Positions 16,381 to 24,063 of a stretch of 42,303 bases of DNA are shown here, in pieces. The stretch's first letter is position 1. Each line of letters starts with the position of its first letter. The notes below the pieces were generated by a model, which saw only the letters and a program-made list of their open reading frames with translations, did no database searches and was not told the DNA's origin. Source of the DNA: MAG-120802 sp049430265 (lineage in GTDB: Bacteria; Actinomycetota; Actinomycetes; Nanopelagicales; Nanopelagicaceae); assembly GCA_049430265.1 (NCBI GenBank), contig JBMTBW010000005.1:1-42303 (forward strand), read 5' to 3'. Made by a program: the position numbers and the translations under genes.

Positions 16381-17350
16381 CAAAGAGGCTCGTAACAGAG
16401 CCATCTTCAAATACTTCACGAATTGCTCTACCTAAAAGAGGTGCGATAGATAGAACAGTCAGAGTTGGAAATCTTGATTCCTCAGGTATTGGAAGAGTAT
16501 TTACAACTACTACTTCTTTTACTCTGGAGTTAGCTAGGCGCTCTGCTGCAGGGCCAGAAAAAACTGGATGAGTTGCCGCAACGATTACCTCTTTAGCTCC
16601 TGCGTCATAGAGGGCATCTATCGCTTTTGTTATGGTGCCAGCAGTATCAATCATGTCATCGATAACTACGCAGGTCTGTCCTGAGACATCACCAACTACG
16701 CGTCCGGTAATTGCTTCATTTGGAATTCTTGGATCACGTGTCTTGTGAATAAAGGCAATCTGAGCTCCGCCTAATAGATCGCTCCATCGCTCTGCCACTC
16801 GCACTCGTCCTGAGTCTGGAGAGACGATAGTTAACCTTGAGCGATCAACCTTTGAACCAACGTAATTTGCTAGAAGTGGTAGCGCAAATAAGTGATCTAC
16901 TGGACCATCAAAAAATCCTTGAATCTGTGAGGTATGTAGGTCCACTGTCATTAAACGATCAGCGCCTGCAGTTTTAAATAAATCTGCCATTAAACGAGCA
17001 GATATCGGCTCTCTGCCTCTATGTTTCTTATCTTGTCTGGCATAGCCATAGAAGGGAGCAATAACAGTAATTCGCTTAGCTGATGCTCGCTTAAGGGCAT
17101 CAACCATTATTAGTTGTTCCATGATCTGCTTATTTACTGGAGCGGTATGGCTTTGAATTACGAAGGCATCACAGCCACGAACGCTCTCTTCGAATCTAAT
17201 AAATATTTCACCATTAGCAAAGTCATATGCAGATGTGGGGGTAATTGGAATACCAAGTTCTGATGCCACCTCATCAGCTAATTCAGGGTATCCACGTCCG
17301 GTAAAGAGACGGAGACGTTTTTCGGAGCTGAGACGTAGTTCGTTACTCAT
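16367..17350 (-). CDS. prs: Ribose-phosphate pyrophosphokinase (PRPP synthetase)
   Basis: 327 residues. It makes PRPP from ribose-5-phosphate and ATP for nucleotide, His and Trp synthesis. Signatures are FANGEIFIRFEESVRG, the catalytic-flap region YARQDKKHRGREPISARL, the metal-binding segment TVDLHTSQIQGFFD, and the PRPP-binding loop VVIDDMIDTAGTI. The ATG overlaps the TGA stop of glmU (ATGA), so the two are translationally coupled, the standard glmU-prs pair. Confidence 0.97.
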   Translation of the reverse strand: MSNELRLSSEKRLRLFTGRGYPELADEVASELGIPITPTSAYDFANGEIFIRFEESVRGCDAFVIQSHTAPVNKQIMEQLIMVDALKRASAKRITVIAPFYGYARQDKKHRGREPISARLMADLFKTAGADRLMTVDLHTSQIQGFFDGPVDHLFALPLLANYVGSKVDRSRLTIVSPDSGRVRVAERWSDLLGGAQIAFIHKTRDPRIPNEAITGRVVGDVSGQTCVVIDDMIDTAGTITKAIDALYDAGAKEVIVAATHPVFSGPAAERLANSRVKEVVVVNTLPIPEESRFPTLTVLSIAPLLGRAIREVFEDGSVTSLFDGHS

Positions 17351-18768
17351 TTCGACCCTTCTTTCTTGGCTGCCGCTTCTGCTGACTTACTGCCTTTTCT
17401 CCTCTTTAAAACCCAGCCGAGGATATTAGATTGTCGAGCTCTTCCTATCCCTAGCGCTCCGGGAGGAACATCTTGAGTAATAACTGATCCAGCTGCCGTA
17501 TATGCGCCATCACCAATGCTTACTGGCGCCACCAACATGGAATCACTGCCAATTCTTACATGATCACCAATTACGGTCTGGTGTTTTTCAACTCCGTCAT
17601 AGTTAACAATCACTGTTGCAGCGCCGATATTAGTCTCTGTTCCAATTGTGGCATCTCCCACATATGAAAGATGTGGAACTTTAGATCCTGATCCGATTGT
17701 TGAATTCTTAATCTCAACAAATGAGCCAACACGAACCTGCTCTGCAAGCACTGTTCCACTTCGTAGATGGGTATATGGGCCAACTTGGGCAGATTCTCCA
17801 ATTTGTGAGCTCTCACAATGTGATTCAAATACTCGCGCATGCGCGCCTACCTCGCAATTAATCAGAGTAGTTCGCGGTCCAATTACAGCTGCTCTTCCAA
17901 TTTTTGTACTGCCCTTAATTGCACTACCTGGCTCAATAGTGACATCAATATCAATTTCACTTGTTATATCAATCCATGTACTCATCGGATCTGTAATAGT
18001 TACTCCACTTTGCATTAATGCATCGCAAATTCGAGCATTCATTATGAAACCAGCTTGGGAGAGCTGGGAGCGATCATTAATCCCTAGAATCTCAGTAAAA
18101 TCTGGAGTTTCAAACGCTGAGACTTTCTTGCCCTCAGACTTCAAGATGCCAATCACATCAGTTAGATACTCTTCTTGCTGCGCATTATTTTTACCTATTT
18201 TGCCTAGCGCTGCTACTAAATCTGCCGCGGCAAAAATATAGACCCCTGAGTTAATCTCAGAGGTCTGCTTTTGAATCTCTGTGGCATCTCTTTCTTCAAT
18301 TATTTCTGCCAGATCTCCGCTTGCTTCTCGCAATACTCGACCATATCCACTTGGATCTGGCATGTTGGCACTCAATACAGTGGCGCTCGCTCCAGTTGAG
18401 ACATGTTGTTTAAGTAATTCTCTTAGTGTTGCGCCGGTGAGTAATGGAATATCGCCAGCGCAGACTAAAACTGTTCCAGATGGGTTAGAGCCAGCTAGGG
18501 CGATCTTTACAGCATGGCCGGTTCCGCCGCGAACTTCTTGATAGATTGTTTTAGCATTTGGTGAAATTTGACTTAGATGTTGGATTAAATCCTCTTTATT
18601 TGCTCCAACTACAACTCTCAACTCTTTAGCTGCTAATGGCTCAATTGCCTTGATGACATGTGCGATTAGAGATCGACCGGCAATTTCGTGGAGAACTTTG
18701 GCGCGAGAGGATTTCATTCGTTTGCCCTCGCCAGCAGCGAGGAGTATTGCGAGATCCAGCTGGTTCAA
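17347..18768 (-). CDS. glmU: Bifunctional GlmU (GlcN-1-P acetyltransferase / GlcNAc-1-P uridylyltransferase)
   Basis: About 473 residues. It makes UDP-GlcNAc for peptidoglycan. The N-terminal pyrophosphorylase domain starts with LAILLAAGEGKRM and has AGDIPLLTG and the IEERDAT motif. The C-terminal left-handed beta-helix has hexapeptide repeats and the acetyltransferase segment NIGAATVIVNYDGVEKHQT. I start at a TTG at 18768, five bases after a Shine-Dalgarno site (AGAGGTG), which puts the nucleotide loop at residues 6-15 as usual. The frame stays open 37 codons upstream into tRNA-Gln, but that extension is not protein-like. The C-terminal tail is lysine/alanine-rich. Confidence 0.95.
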   Translation of the reverse strand: MNQLDLAILLAAGEGKRMKSSRAKVLHEIAGRSLIAHVIKAIEPLAAKELRVVVGANKEDLIQHLSQISPNAKTIYQEVRGGTGHAVKIALAGSNPSGTVLVCAGDIPLLTGATLRELLKQHVSTGASATVLSANMPDPSGYGRVLREASGDLAEIIEERDATEIQKQTSEINSGVYIFAAADLVAALGKIGKNNAQQEEYLTDVIGILKSEGKKVSAFETPDFTEILGINDRSQLSQAGFIMNARICDALMQSGVTITDPMSTWIDITSEIDIDVTIEPGSAIKGSTKIGRAAVIGPRTTLINCEVGAHARVFESHCESSQIGESAQVGPYTHLRSGTVLAEQVRVGSFVEIKNSTIGSGSKVPHLSYVGDATIGTETNIGAATVIVNYDGVEKHQTVIGDHVRIGSDSMLVAPVSIGDGAYTAAGSVITQDVPPGALGIGRARQSNILGWVLKRRKGSKSAEAAAKKEGSK

Positions 18769-18773
18769 CTCCC

Positions 18774-18780
18774 CACCTCT
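18774..18780 (-). promoter_or_regulatory. Shine-Dalgarno site deciding the TTG start of glmU
   Basis: AGAGGTG on the minus strand, five bases before TTG 18768. It supports that rare start codon. Confidence 0.55.
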
Positions 18781-18840
18781 CTGCGCTCCTGGCCCTATTC
18801 TATTTAATTTTTGAACTATCTCTTTCCCGCTTAATTCTTG

Positions 18841-18912
18841 CTCCTCCACCAGGTATCGATCCTGGACCCTGGGCTTCAAAGGCCCATGTGCTAGCCACTA
18901 CACAATGGAGGA
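18841..18912 (-). tRNA. tRNA-Gln (anticodon TTG)
   Basis: A 72-nt cloverleaf: acceptor TCCTCCA/TGGAGGA, D-stem GTGT/GCAC, anticodon stem TGGGC/GCCCA with loop CTTTGAA, T-stem CCAGG/CCTGG and discriminator G73. CCA is not encoded. The T-loop is ATCGATA, so position 54 is A instead of the near-universal T. It lies between ispE and glmU on the same strand. Confidence 0.92.
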
Positions 18913-18918
18913 ACCTGA

Positions 18919-18924
18919 ATTCTA
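18919..18924 (-). promoter_or_regulatory. -10 box of tRNA-Gln
   Basis: TAGAAT lies six bases before the mature 5' end, inside the 47-nt gap after ispE. Transcription would begin close to the mature 5' end, leaving little or no leader for RNase P. Confidence 0.4.
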
Positions 18925-18959
18925 TTGCCTCAGGCTCAATGCTCCATAACAGCTGATTT

Positions 18960-19874
18960 TTATAGGCTCTCAATCACTCGAGCTCCAGGCACCGGCCCGG
19001 ATGCTCTAACCACATTACCCACTACTCCGCTTGAGGTCAGTGCAACAACAAGATCTAGCGCATGATCTTCATGCTCTGCCAAAAATGCCACGCTAGGACC
19101 TGACCCAGAGACAATTCCACCAAGGGCGCCATAATCCAGACCAACATCAAGAATTAGACGAAGCGCTGGTTTTAGTGAACATGCTGCTGCTTGCAAATCA
19201 TTACTTAGCGCTTTACCAAGTTTATTGCTATCTCCAGAACTAAGTGCTTGCAAGAGTGCATCACTAATTTGTGGTGGAGCAACTTGTAGACCTTCACGTA
19301 GGCGATCGCATTCACTATATACCGCAGGAGTTGATAATCCAGAGCTAGAGAGAGCAAGAACCCAACTATATGTTCCTCGAGAAAGTACTGGAGTTATCTG
19401 ATCTCCTTTGCCTGTTCCTATGGCTGTTCCACCCGAGATAGTAAATGGAACATCTGCTCCAAGTTCTGCTCCGATTTTTTCCATATCGTTTCGTTTCAAT
19501 CCAAGATTAAAGAGGGCATCCATTCCAACTATTGCTGCCCCTGCGTTAGCGCTTCCACCAGCCATGCCACCAGCTATTGGAATTTCCTTTGTTAAGGTAA
19601 TAGTTATTCCATCTGAGATATTAAATTTCTTACGCATTAGCTCAACAGCTTTAGCAGCCAAATTCTCTTTATCTAGCGGCAGATGATTATTAGTTTTTCC
19701 TGTCGATTGAACGCGTACTAGCCCATCATCATTTAGCTCAACTCTTACATCATCAAAGATTGAGACTGCTTGAAATACTGTTGCCACTGGATGAAATCCA
19801 TCTTTTTGCAGAGGCCCAACTGAGAGCTGAAGATTTATCTTTCCTGGAACTCGAACCAGAACTTGGGCGCTCAT
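18960..19874 (-). CDS. ispE: 4-diphosphocytidyl-2-C-methyl-D-erythritol kinase
   Basis: 304 residues, a GHMP kinase of the MEP isoprenoid pathway. Features are PGKINLQLSV with the catalytic lysine (K12), the ATP loop IPIAGGMAGGSANAGAA (~98-114), the catalytic aspartate in LGADVPFTISGG, and the C-terminal SGSGPSVAFL loop. The ATG at 19874 has no Shine-Dalgarno site but has TACCCT at -12 to -7, so it is probably leaderless with its own promoter in the 26-nt gap after rsmA. ksgA-ispE is a conserved actinobacterial neighbourhood. Confidence 0.95.
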   Translation of the reverse strand: MSAQVLVRVPGKINLQLSVGPLQKDGFHPVATVFQAVSIFDDVRVELNDDGLVRVQSTGKTNNHLPLDKENLAAKAVELMRKKFNISDGITITLTKEIPIAGGMAGGSANAGAAIVGMDALFNLGLKRNDMEKIGAELGADVPFTISGGTAIGTGKGDQITPVLSRGTYSWVLALSSSGLSTPAVYSECDRLREGLQVAPPQISDALLQALSSGDSNKLGKALSNDLQAAACSLKPALRLILDVGLDYGALGGIVSGSGPSVAFLAEHEDHALDLVVALTSSGVVGNVVRASGPVPGARVIESL

Positions 19875-19880
19875 GTGGTG

Positions 19881-19886
19881 AGGGTA
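19881..19886 (-). promoter_or_regulatory. -10 box of ispE (leaderless)
   Basis: TACCCT at -12 to -7 of the ispE ATG (TANNNT form); no ribosome site is present. Confidence 0.5.
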
Positions 19887-19900
19887 TTACTACCGCGCTA

Positions 19901-20746
19901 TTAACGCCTATCTAATTGATGAGCAATTGCCAGAAAGTCATCAATTGTTAACGCTTCTCCGCGAATAGTTGGCTCAATTCCTGAATCGATTAGCAGCTGC
20001 TCGGCCTGGGCTGATCCCCCGGCAAGATCTGCATAAATTGAGCGCAGCATCTTTCGTCTCTGCCCAAATGCGCGATCAACTAGTTCAAAGGTGAGCTTTC
20101 GTAGCCTTTCATCTCCTAAAGGTTTATGCCTTGTGAATTTAACTAATGAGGAGTCAACTTTAGGAACTGGCCAAAAAATTGAACGTGAAACCGAATCAGC
20201 TAATTTTAGATCAGCCCACCATGCAGCCTTAGCGCTAGGGACTCCATAGATTTTGCTGCCTGGCTTTGCTGCTAGTCGCTCGGCTACCTCACTTTGAACC
20301 ATAACAATTCCTGAAGTAATAGATTCAAACTTTTCTAGAAAGTTCAATAAGACAGGCACGGAGATGTTGTAGGGAAGATTAGCCACTAACTTATCTGGCC
20401 TTCCCGCAATTTCATTTACTTCCATAGCATCAGCATTAACGATTATCAGATTTTTCGAATTAGCACCATGAGACTTAGCGGTGATTTCTAATTGATCGGA
20501 TAGACGTTTATCTATTTCAATTGCTGTTACTTTATTGCTGGCTTGTAGTAGGGCTAGGGTTAGAGAGCCAAGGCCTGGACCAATTTCAACTACATGATCA
20601 CTAGATGTGATCCCTGCTAAACGAACAATTTTCTGACAGGTATTACTATCAATAACGAAATTTTGACCAAGTGATTTTGTGGGGCGAAGGTCTAAGGACT
20701 CTGCAATCTGCCTGATCTCACCTGCACCAAGTAAGGTGATGCTCAT
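19901..20746 (-). CDS. rsmA: 16S rRNA dimethyladenosine transferase RsmA/KsgA
   Basis: 281 residues. It dimethylates the two adjacent adenosines near the 3' end of 16S rRNA. Motifs are KSLGQNFVIDSNT, the SAM loop VVEIGPGLGSLTLAL (~52-66), the acidic TAIEIDKRL, and the catalytic NLPYNISVP (~121-129). The ATG shares bases with the tatD stop (ATGA), so it is translationally coupled. In mycobacteria rpfB lies between tatD and ksgA; here the genes overlap and rpfB is absent. Confidence 0.96.
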   Translation of the reverse strand: MSITLLGAGEIRQIAESLDLRPTKSLGQNFVIDSNTCQKIVRLAGITSSDHVVEIGPGLGSLTLALLQASNKVTAIEIDKRLSDQLEITAKSHGANSKNLIIVNADAMEVNEIAGRPDKLVANLPYNISVPVLLNFLEKFESITSGIVMVQSEVAERLAAKPGSKIYGVPSAKAAWWADLKLADSVSRSIFWPVPKVDSSLVKFTRHKPLGDERLRKLTFELVDRAFGQRRKMLRSIYADLAGGSAQAEQLLIDSGIEPTIRGEALTIDDFLAIAHQLDRR

Positions 20747-21603
20747 CTGATGAAGGATCCAAATACGCGCTCGGCATTATTACTAATTGCTCTGGTAAGA
20801 GTTGTTAGATCCTCTCCCCTTCGCTCTGAGATAAAGCGCAAAATGTGTGGAATTTGTGCAGGAGTGTTATGAGCCCCTCTATTTGGAGTTGGAGTTAGAA
20901 AGGGAGCATCCGTTTCTACCAACAAGTTTTCTAGAGGAACATGCATTAGCGCTTCGTGAAGCAGGGGGGCATTTTTAAAGGTCAGCGTTCCTGAAAAAGA
21001 GAGGAGATAGCCTTTAGCGACGCACTCTTTGGCCATCTCAGCATCTCCAGAGAATGAGTGAAAAACAGTATGAGTTGGCGCACCTACTTCATCAAGAAGA
21101 TCTAATACTGCTCGGTGAGAATCACGGTCATGGATCATGAGAGCTTTCTTATGAGCTTTAGCAATTTCAATATGCTTTTTGAATGAGTATTTCTGTTTAT
21201 CTCTAAGGCTCTCTTCAGTGCGAAAGAAGTCCATCCCAGTTTCACCAATTGCACAGACTCTCTTTTCACCAGCTAACCGATTAATTTCCTCTAAATCTGA
21301 ATCAAGATCTTCAATTAAAGGAGCATCGTTAGGATGAAGCGCTACAGCTGCTAAAACCTGAGTATTAAAATAATTGGCGCAATCTACTGACCATTGAGAT
21401 TCCTTAACAGAGATACCGACTTGAACTACTCGATCAATACCAACACTTCTTGCATCATCTAAAACTTTTTTGACATCATCATGATCGGCTGCTGCGCCAG
21501 TCACTATTTCAAGGTGGGCATGAGAATCCACACAAGTTGTGGGCAGTGGCTCTGGAAGTGGGGCAGCTCTGCGATCACTTTCGCGATTATTTCGATCAGC
21601 CAT
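20743..21603 (-). CDS. tatD: TatD-family metal-dependent hydrolase / DNase
   Basis: 286 residues, a TIM-barrel metallohydrolase with 3'-5' DNase activity in studied members. Metal ligands are in VDSHAHLEI (~25-33), IGETGMDFF, MIHDRDSH, VFHSFSGD and LLVETDAPFLTP. The first 20 residues are a polar extension. It is 12 nt after metG and overlaps rsmA by 4 nt, the conserved metG-tatD-ksgA order. Confidence 0.93.
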   Translation of the reverse strand: MADRNNRESDRRAAPLPEPLPTTCVDSHAHLEIVTGAAADHDDVKKVLDDARSVGIDRVVQVGISVKESQWSVDCANYFNTQVLAAVALHPNDAPLIEDLDSDLEEINRLAGEKRVCAIGETGMDFFRTEESLRDKQKYSFKKHIEIAKAHKKALMIHDRDSHRAVLDLLDEVGAPTHTVFHSFSGDAEMAKECVAKGYLLSFSGTLTFKNAPLLHEALMHVPLENLLVETDAPFLTPTPNRGAHNTPAQIPHILRFISERRGEDLTTLTRAISNNAERVFGSFIR

Positions 21604-21615
21604 TTGCTAAGTTTT

Positions 21616-23181
21616 TTAACTCTCTAAATCCGGAAGACGGGGAAAGAGAATATCTCCTTTAATTATTTTGCTTCCGCCCTTTAATTGTCCCCATTTGGCA
21701 ACATCTGAAATTTTCTGCGAACCAATTGGTCCAAGTGAGCCTTCGGCTCCTAAATATGACCATAGCTTGCTAGTTGAAAGTGGCATCACTGGATGGAGAA
21801 GAATTGCCAGGGCCCTTAAAGATTCTGCCGTGTTATAAAGAATTGCATCAAGTTCACTTTTTTTACTCTCATCTTTAGCAACAACCCATGGCTGTTGTAT
21901 CGTGACATAGCCATTAACAGCCTTGCAGAAATCCATGATGGCATTTATTCCACCTTGAAAATCTAGAGCCACAATTGCTTTATCTGCGCTCTCAACAGTC
22001 TTTGATAGCGCGCTTGCTAGCTCTTCATCTTTTGCTGGATTTGGCAGAATGCCATCGCAATACTTCTCAACCATTGCTGCAAGGCGTGAGGCCAGATTTC
22101 CAAAGTCATTGGCAAGCTCACTTGTGTAGCGGGCAGCCATATCCTCCCAAGAGAATGAACCGTCACTACCAAAAGGTATGGCTCTCATAAAGTAATAACG
22201 GAAGGCATCAACACCAAAGTGATCTGTGATGTCTGAAGGAGCAATTCCAGTCAATTTACTCTTGCTCATCTTTTCGCCGCCAACTAAGAGCCAGCCATGG
22301 GCAAATACTTTCTTTGGCAGAGCAAGTTTTGCAGCCATGAGCATTGCAGGCCAGATCACAGCATGAAAACGCAGGATGTCTTTTCCAACTAGGTGAACAT
22401 CAGCAGGCCAAGTCTTTTCAAAGAATTTACCACCATCACTTGATGGATCATCGGTTAAGCCAACTGCTGTTGCATAATTTAAAAGAGCGTCAAACCAAAC
22501 ATAAACAACTTGCTTTTCATCCCAAGGAACTCTTACTCCCCAATCAAAAGTTGAGCGAGATACCGATAGATCTGAAACTCCACCTTCAAGAAATGAAATT
22601 ACTTCATTTCTAGCGCTCTCAGGTTGGCAACTTTCAGGGTTTTTCTTGTAGTGCTCAAGAAGTGGGGCCGCAAACTCTGATAACTTGAAAAACCAGTTTG
22701 TCTCGCTAAGCATTTCAACTGGCTTTGAATGGATTTTGCAATTTCCTTCAAGTAGATCTCCAGGTAACTTAAATTCTTCACAGCCAACGCAATAGGGACC
22801 TTCATATTTGCCTTCATAGATATAACCCTGCTCCATTAATCCTTGGAGAAATTTCTGAACTCGCTGCGTATGTCTTACTTCAGTAGTGCGAATGAAGTCA
22901 TCGTTTGCAATCTCTAAATGCTTCCAAACCGGCTTCCATTCCTGTTCAACTAATCGATCACACCATTGTTGCGGCGCCGTGTTATTAGTTTCGGCTGTGC
23001 GCATTACTTTCTGGCCATGCTCATCAGTTCCAGTTAGAAACCAGACAGATTCACCCCTTTGTCTATGCCAGCGAGTTAATAGATCACCAGCCACAGTGGT
23101 GTAGGCGTGTCCGATATGAGGGGCGTCATTAACATAATAAATAGGTGTAGTCAGATAGAAAGATTTATTGGTATCTGACAT
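21616..23181 (-). CDS. metG: Methionyl-tRNA synthetase
   Basis: 521 residues. It charges tRNA-Met. Signatures are the HIGH motif HIGHAYTTVAGD (~22), the zinc-knuckle region YCVGCEEFKL with a later Cys/His pair, the WFDALLNYATAVG pocket, and the KMSKS loop EKMSKSKLTG (~300). No C-terminal tRNA-binding (Arc1p-like) domain is present, so this is the short form. TAGAAT at -13 to -8 of the ATG suggests a leaderless or one-base-leader mRNA. Confidence 0.97.
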   Translation of the reverse strand: MSDTNKSFYLTTPIYYVNDAPHIGHAYTTVAGDLLTRWHRQRGESVWFLTGTDEHGQKVMRTAETNNTAPQQWCDRLVEQEWKPVWKHLEIANDDFIRTTEVRHTQRVQKFLQGLMEQGYIYEGKYEGPYCVGCEEFKLPGDLLEGNCKIHSKPVEMLSETNWFFKLSEFAAPLLEHYKKNPESCQPESARNEVISFLEGGVSDLSVSRSTFDWGVRVPWDEKQVVYVWFDALLNYATAVGLTDDPSSDGGKFFEKTWPADVHLVGKDILRFHAVIWPAMLMAAKLALPKKVFAHGWLLVGGEKMSKSKLTGIAPSDITDHFGVDAFRYYFMRAIPFGSDGSFSWEDMAARYTSELANDFGNLASRLAAMVEKYCDGILPNPAKDEELASALSKTVESADKAIVALDFQGGINAIMDFCKAVNGYVTIQQPWVVAKDESKKSELDAILYNTAESLRALAILLHPVMPLSTSKLWSYLGAEGSLGPIGSQKISDVAKWGQLKGGSKIIKGDILFPRLPDLES

Positions 23182-23188
23182 GGGCTGA

Positions 23189-23194
23189 ATTCTA
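23189..23194 (-). promoter_or_regulatory. -10 box of metG
   Basis: TAGAAT at -13 to -8 of the metG ATG; it overlaps the end of the rsmI stop region. No ribosome site is seen. Confidence 0.45.
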
Positions 23195-23195
23195 T

Positions 23196-24029
23196 CTACT
23201 TCTGTTCCACCATGATGTCAAAGACTTTTCGCTTGCGTATGTGAAGCTCTTTGGCAGTCAAGGCAATTGCCTCCTTGCGAGTAATTCCAGATGATTCATA
23301 GCGCGAGACAGTTTCAACTACTTCTTGATCGCTTACAACTTGCTCGCTTGGGTCATAGGGGGCAATAACTATGGTGAATTCTCCAAGCATCTCTTTACTT
23401 TCAGACCAGCTAAGTAATTCTGCTAGTTCGCCACGCACAACCTCTTCATAGGTCTTTGTTAACTCGCGGCAGATTGCTGCCTGCCTATTTGGACCAAAGC
23501 TCTTAATCATTGATTGGAGTGATTCACTAATTCGATGTGGCGCCTCAAATACAATCAGAGTTCGAGTCTCCGTAGCGCGGTCTTCAAAGAATTGATCACG
23601 TGCGCCAGAACTTCTTGGCACAAATCCATCAAATGCAAATGAATCACTAGCAAGGCCAGAGATAGCAAGTGCAGCAAGCGGAGCGCTAGGACCTGGGATT
23701 ACCGAAACTTTAAATCCTCTATCAATGGCCATTCTCACTGCTCTATATCCAGGATCACTAACTGATGGCATCCCTGCATCACTTACCAATAAAACTTGGC
23801 GCCCTGATGCTAAATGACTCGCAACTTCATCTAGTCGTGAACTTTCATTTCCTTCAAAGAATGAGAGAACTTCGGCACTACATTGGATTCCAAGGTCTTT
23901 GCATAGGCGGTTAAACCTTCGTGAATCTTCGGCAAGAACTACATCCGCGCTTGAAATAGCTGCCTTTAATCTCGTTGAGGCATCACCAATGTTTCCAAGG
24001 GGCACTCCAGCCAGAATCAACTCGCTCAC
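23196..24029 (-). CDS. rsmI: 16S rRNA (cytidine-1402-2'-O)-methyltransferase
   Basis: 277 residues with the preferred start. This SAM enzyme of the tetrapyrrole-methylase fold methylates C1402 in the ribosomal P site. Motifs are LILAGVPLGNIGDAS, VLAEDSRRF, VSDAGMPSVSDPGY (~94-107) and VIPGPSAPLAALAISG. The GTG at 24029 puts LILAGVPLG at residue 4, as in other actinobacterial RsmI, and has CATAAT at -12 to -7. Alternatives are ATG 24062/24065, with a Shine-Dalgarno site AAGG, which would overlap the divergent mannosyltransferase start. The divergent pmt/rsmI arrangement matches mycobacteria. Confidence 0.92.
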   Translation of the reverse strand: MSELILAGVPLGNIGDASTRLKAAISSADVVLAEDSRRFNRLCKDLGIQCSAEVLSFFEGNESSRLDEVASHLASGRQVLLVSDAGMPSVSDPGYRAVRMAIDRGFKVSVIPGPSAPLAALAISGLASDSFAFDGFVPRSSGARDQFFEDRATETRTLIVFEAPHRISESLQSMIKSFGPNRQAAICRELTKTYEEVVRGELAELLSWSESKEMLGEFTIVIAPYDPSEQVVSDQEVVETVSRYESSGITRKEAIALTAKELHIRKRKVFDIMVEQK

Positions 24030-24035
24030 TGCCTC

Positions 24036-24041
24036 ATTATG
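24036..24041 (-). promoter_or_regulatory. Possible -10 box of rsmI (leaderless)
   Basis: CATAAT at -12 to -7 of GTG 24029, five of six bases of TATAAT. It would be meaningless if translation starts at 24062/24065. Confidence 0.35.
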
Positions 24042-24063
24042 GCCCTTAGTATCCTTATCCATC

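Noticed and set aside
16381..16419. Earlier ATG for the EEP hydrolase
   Set aside because: It would put 13 extra residues ahead of the signal peptide and lies wholly in prs; the ATG at 16380 gives a normal signal peptide.
18769..18879. N-terminal extension of GlmU by 37 codons
   Set aside because: It runs through the spacer into tRNA-Gln, has no protein-like conservation with GlmU N-termini, and a TTG with a good ribosome site gives the expected start.
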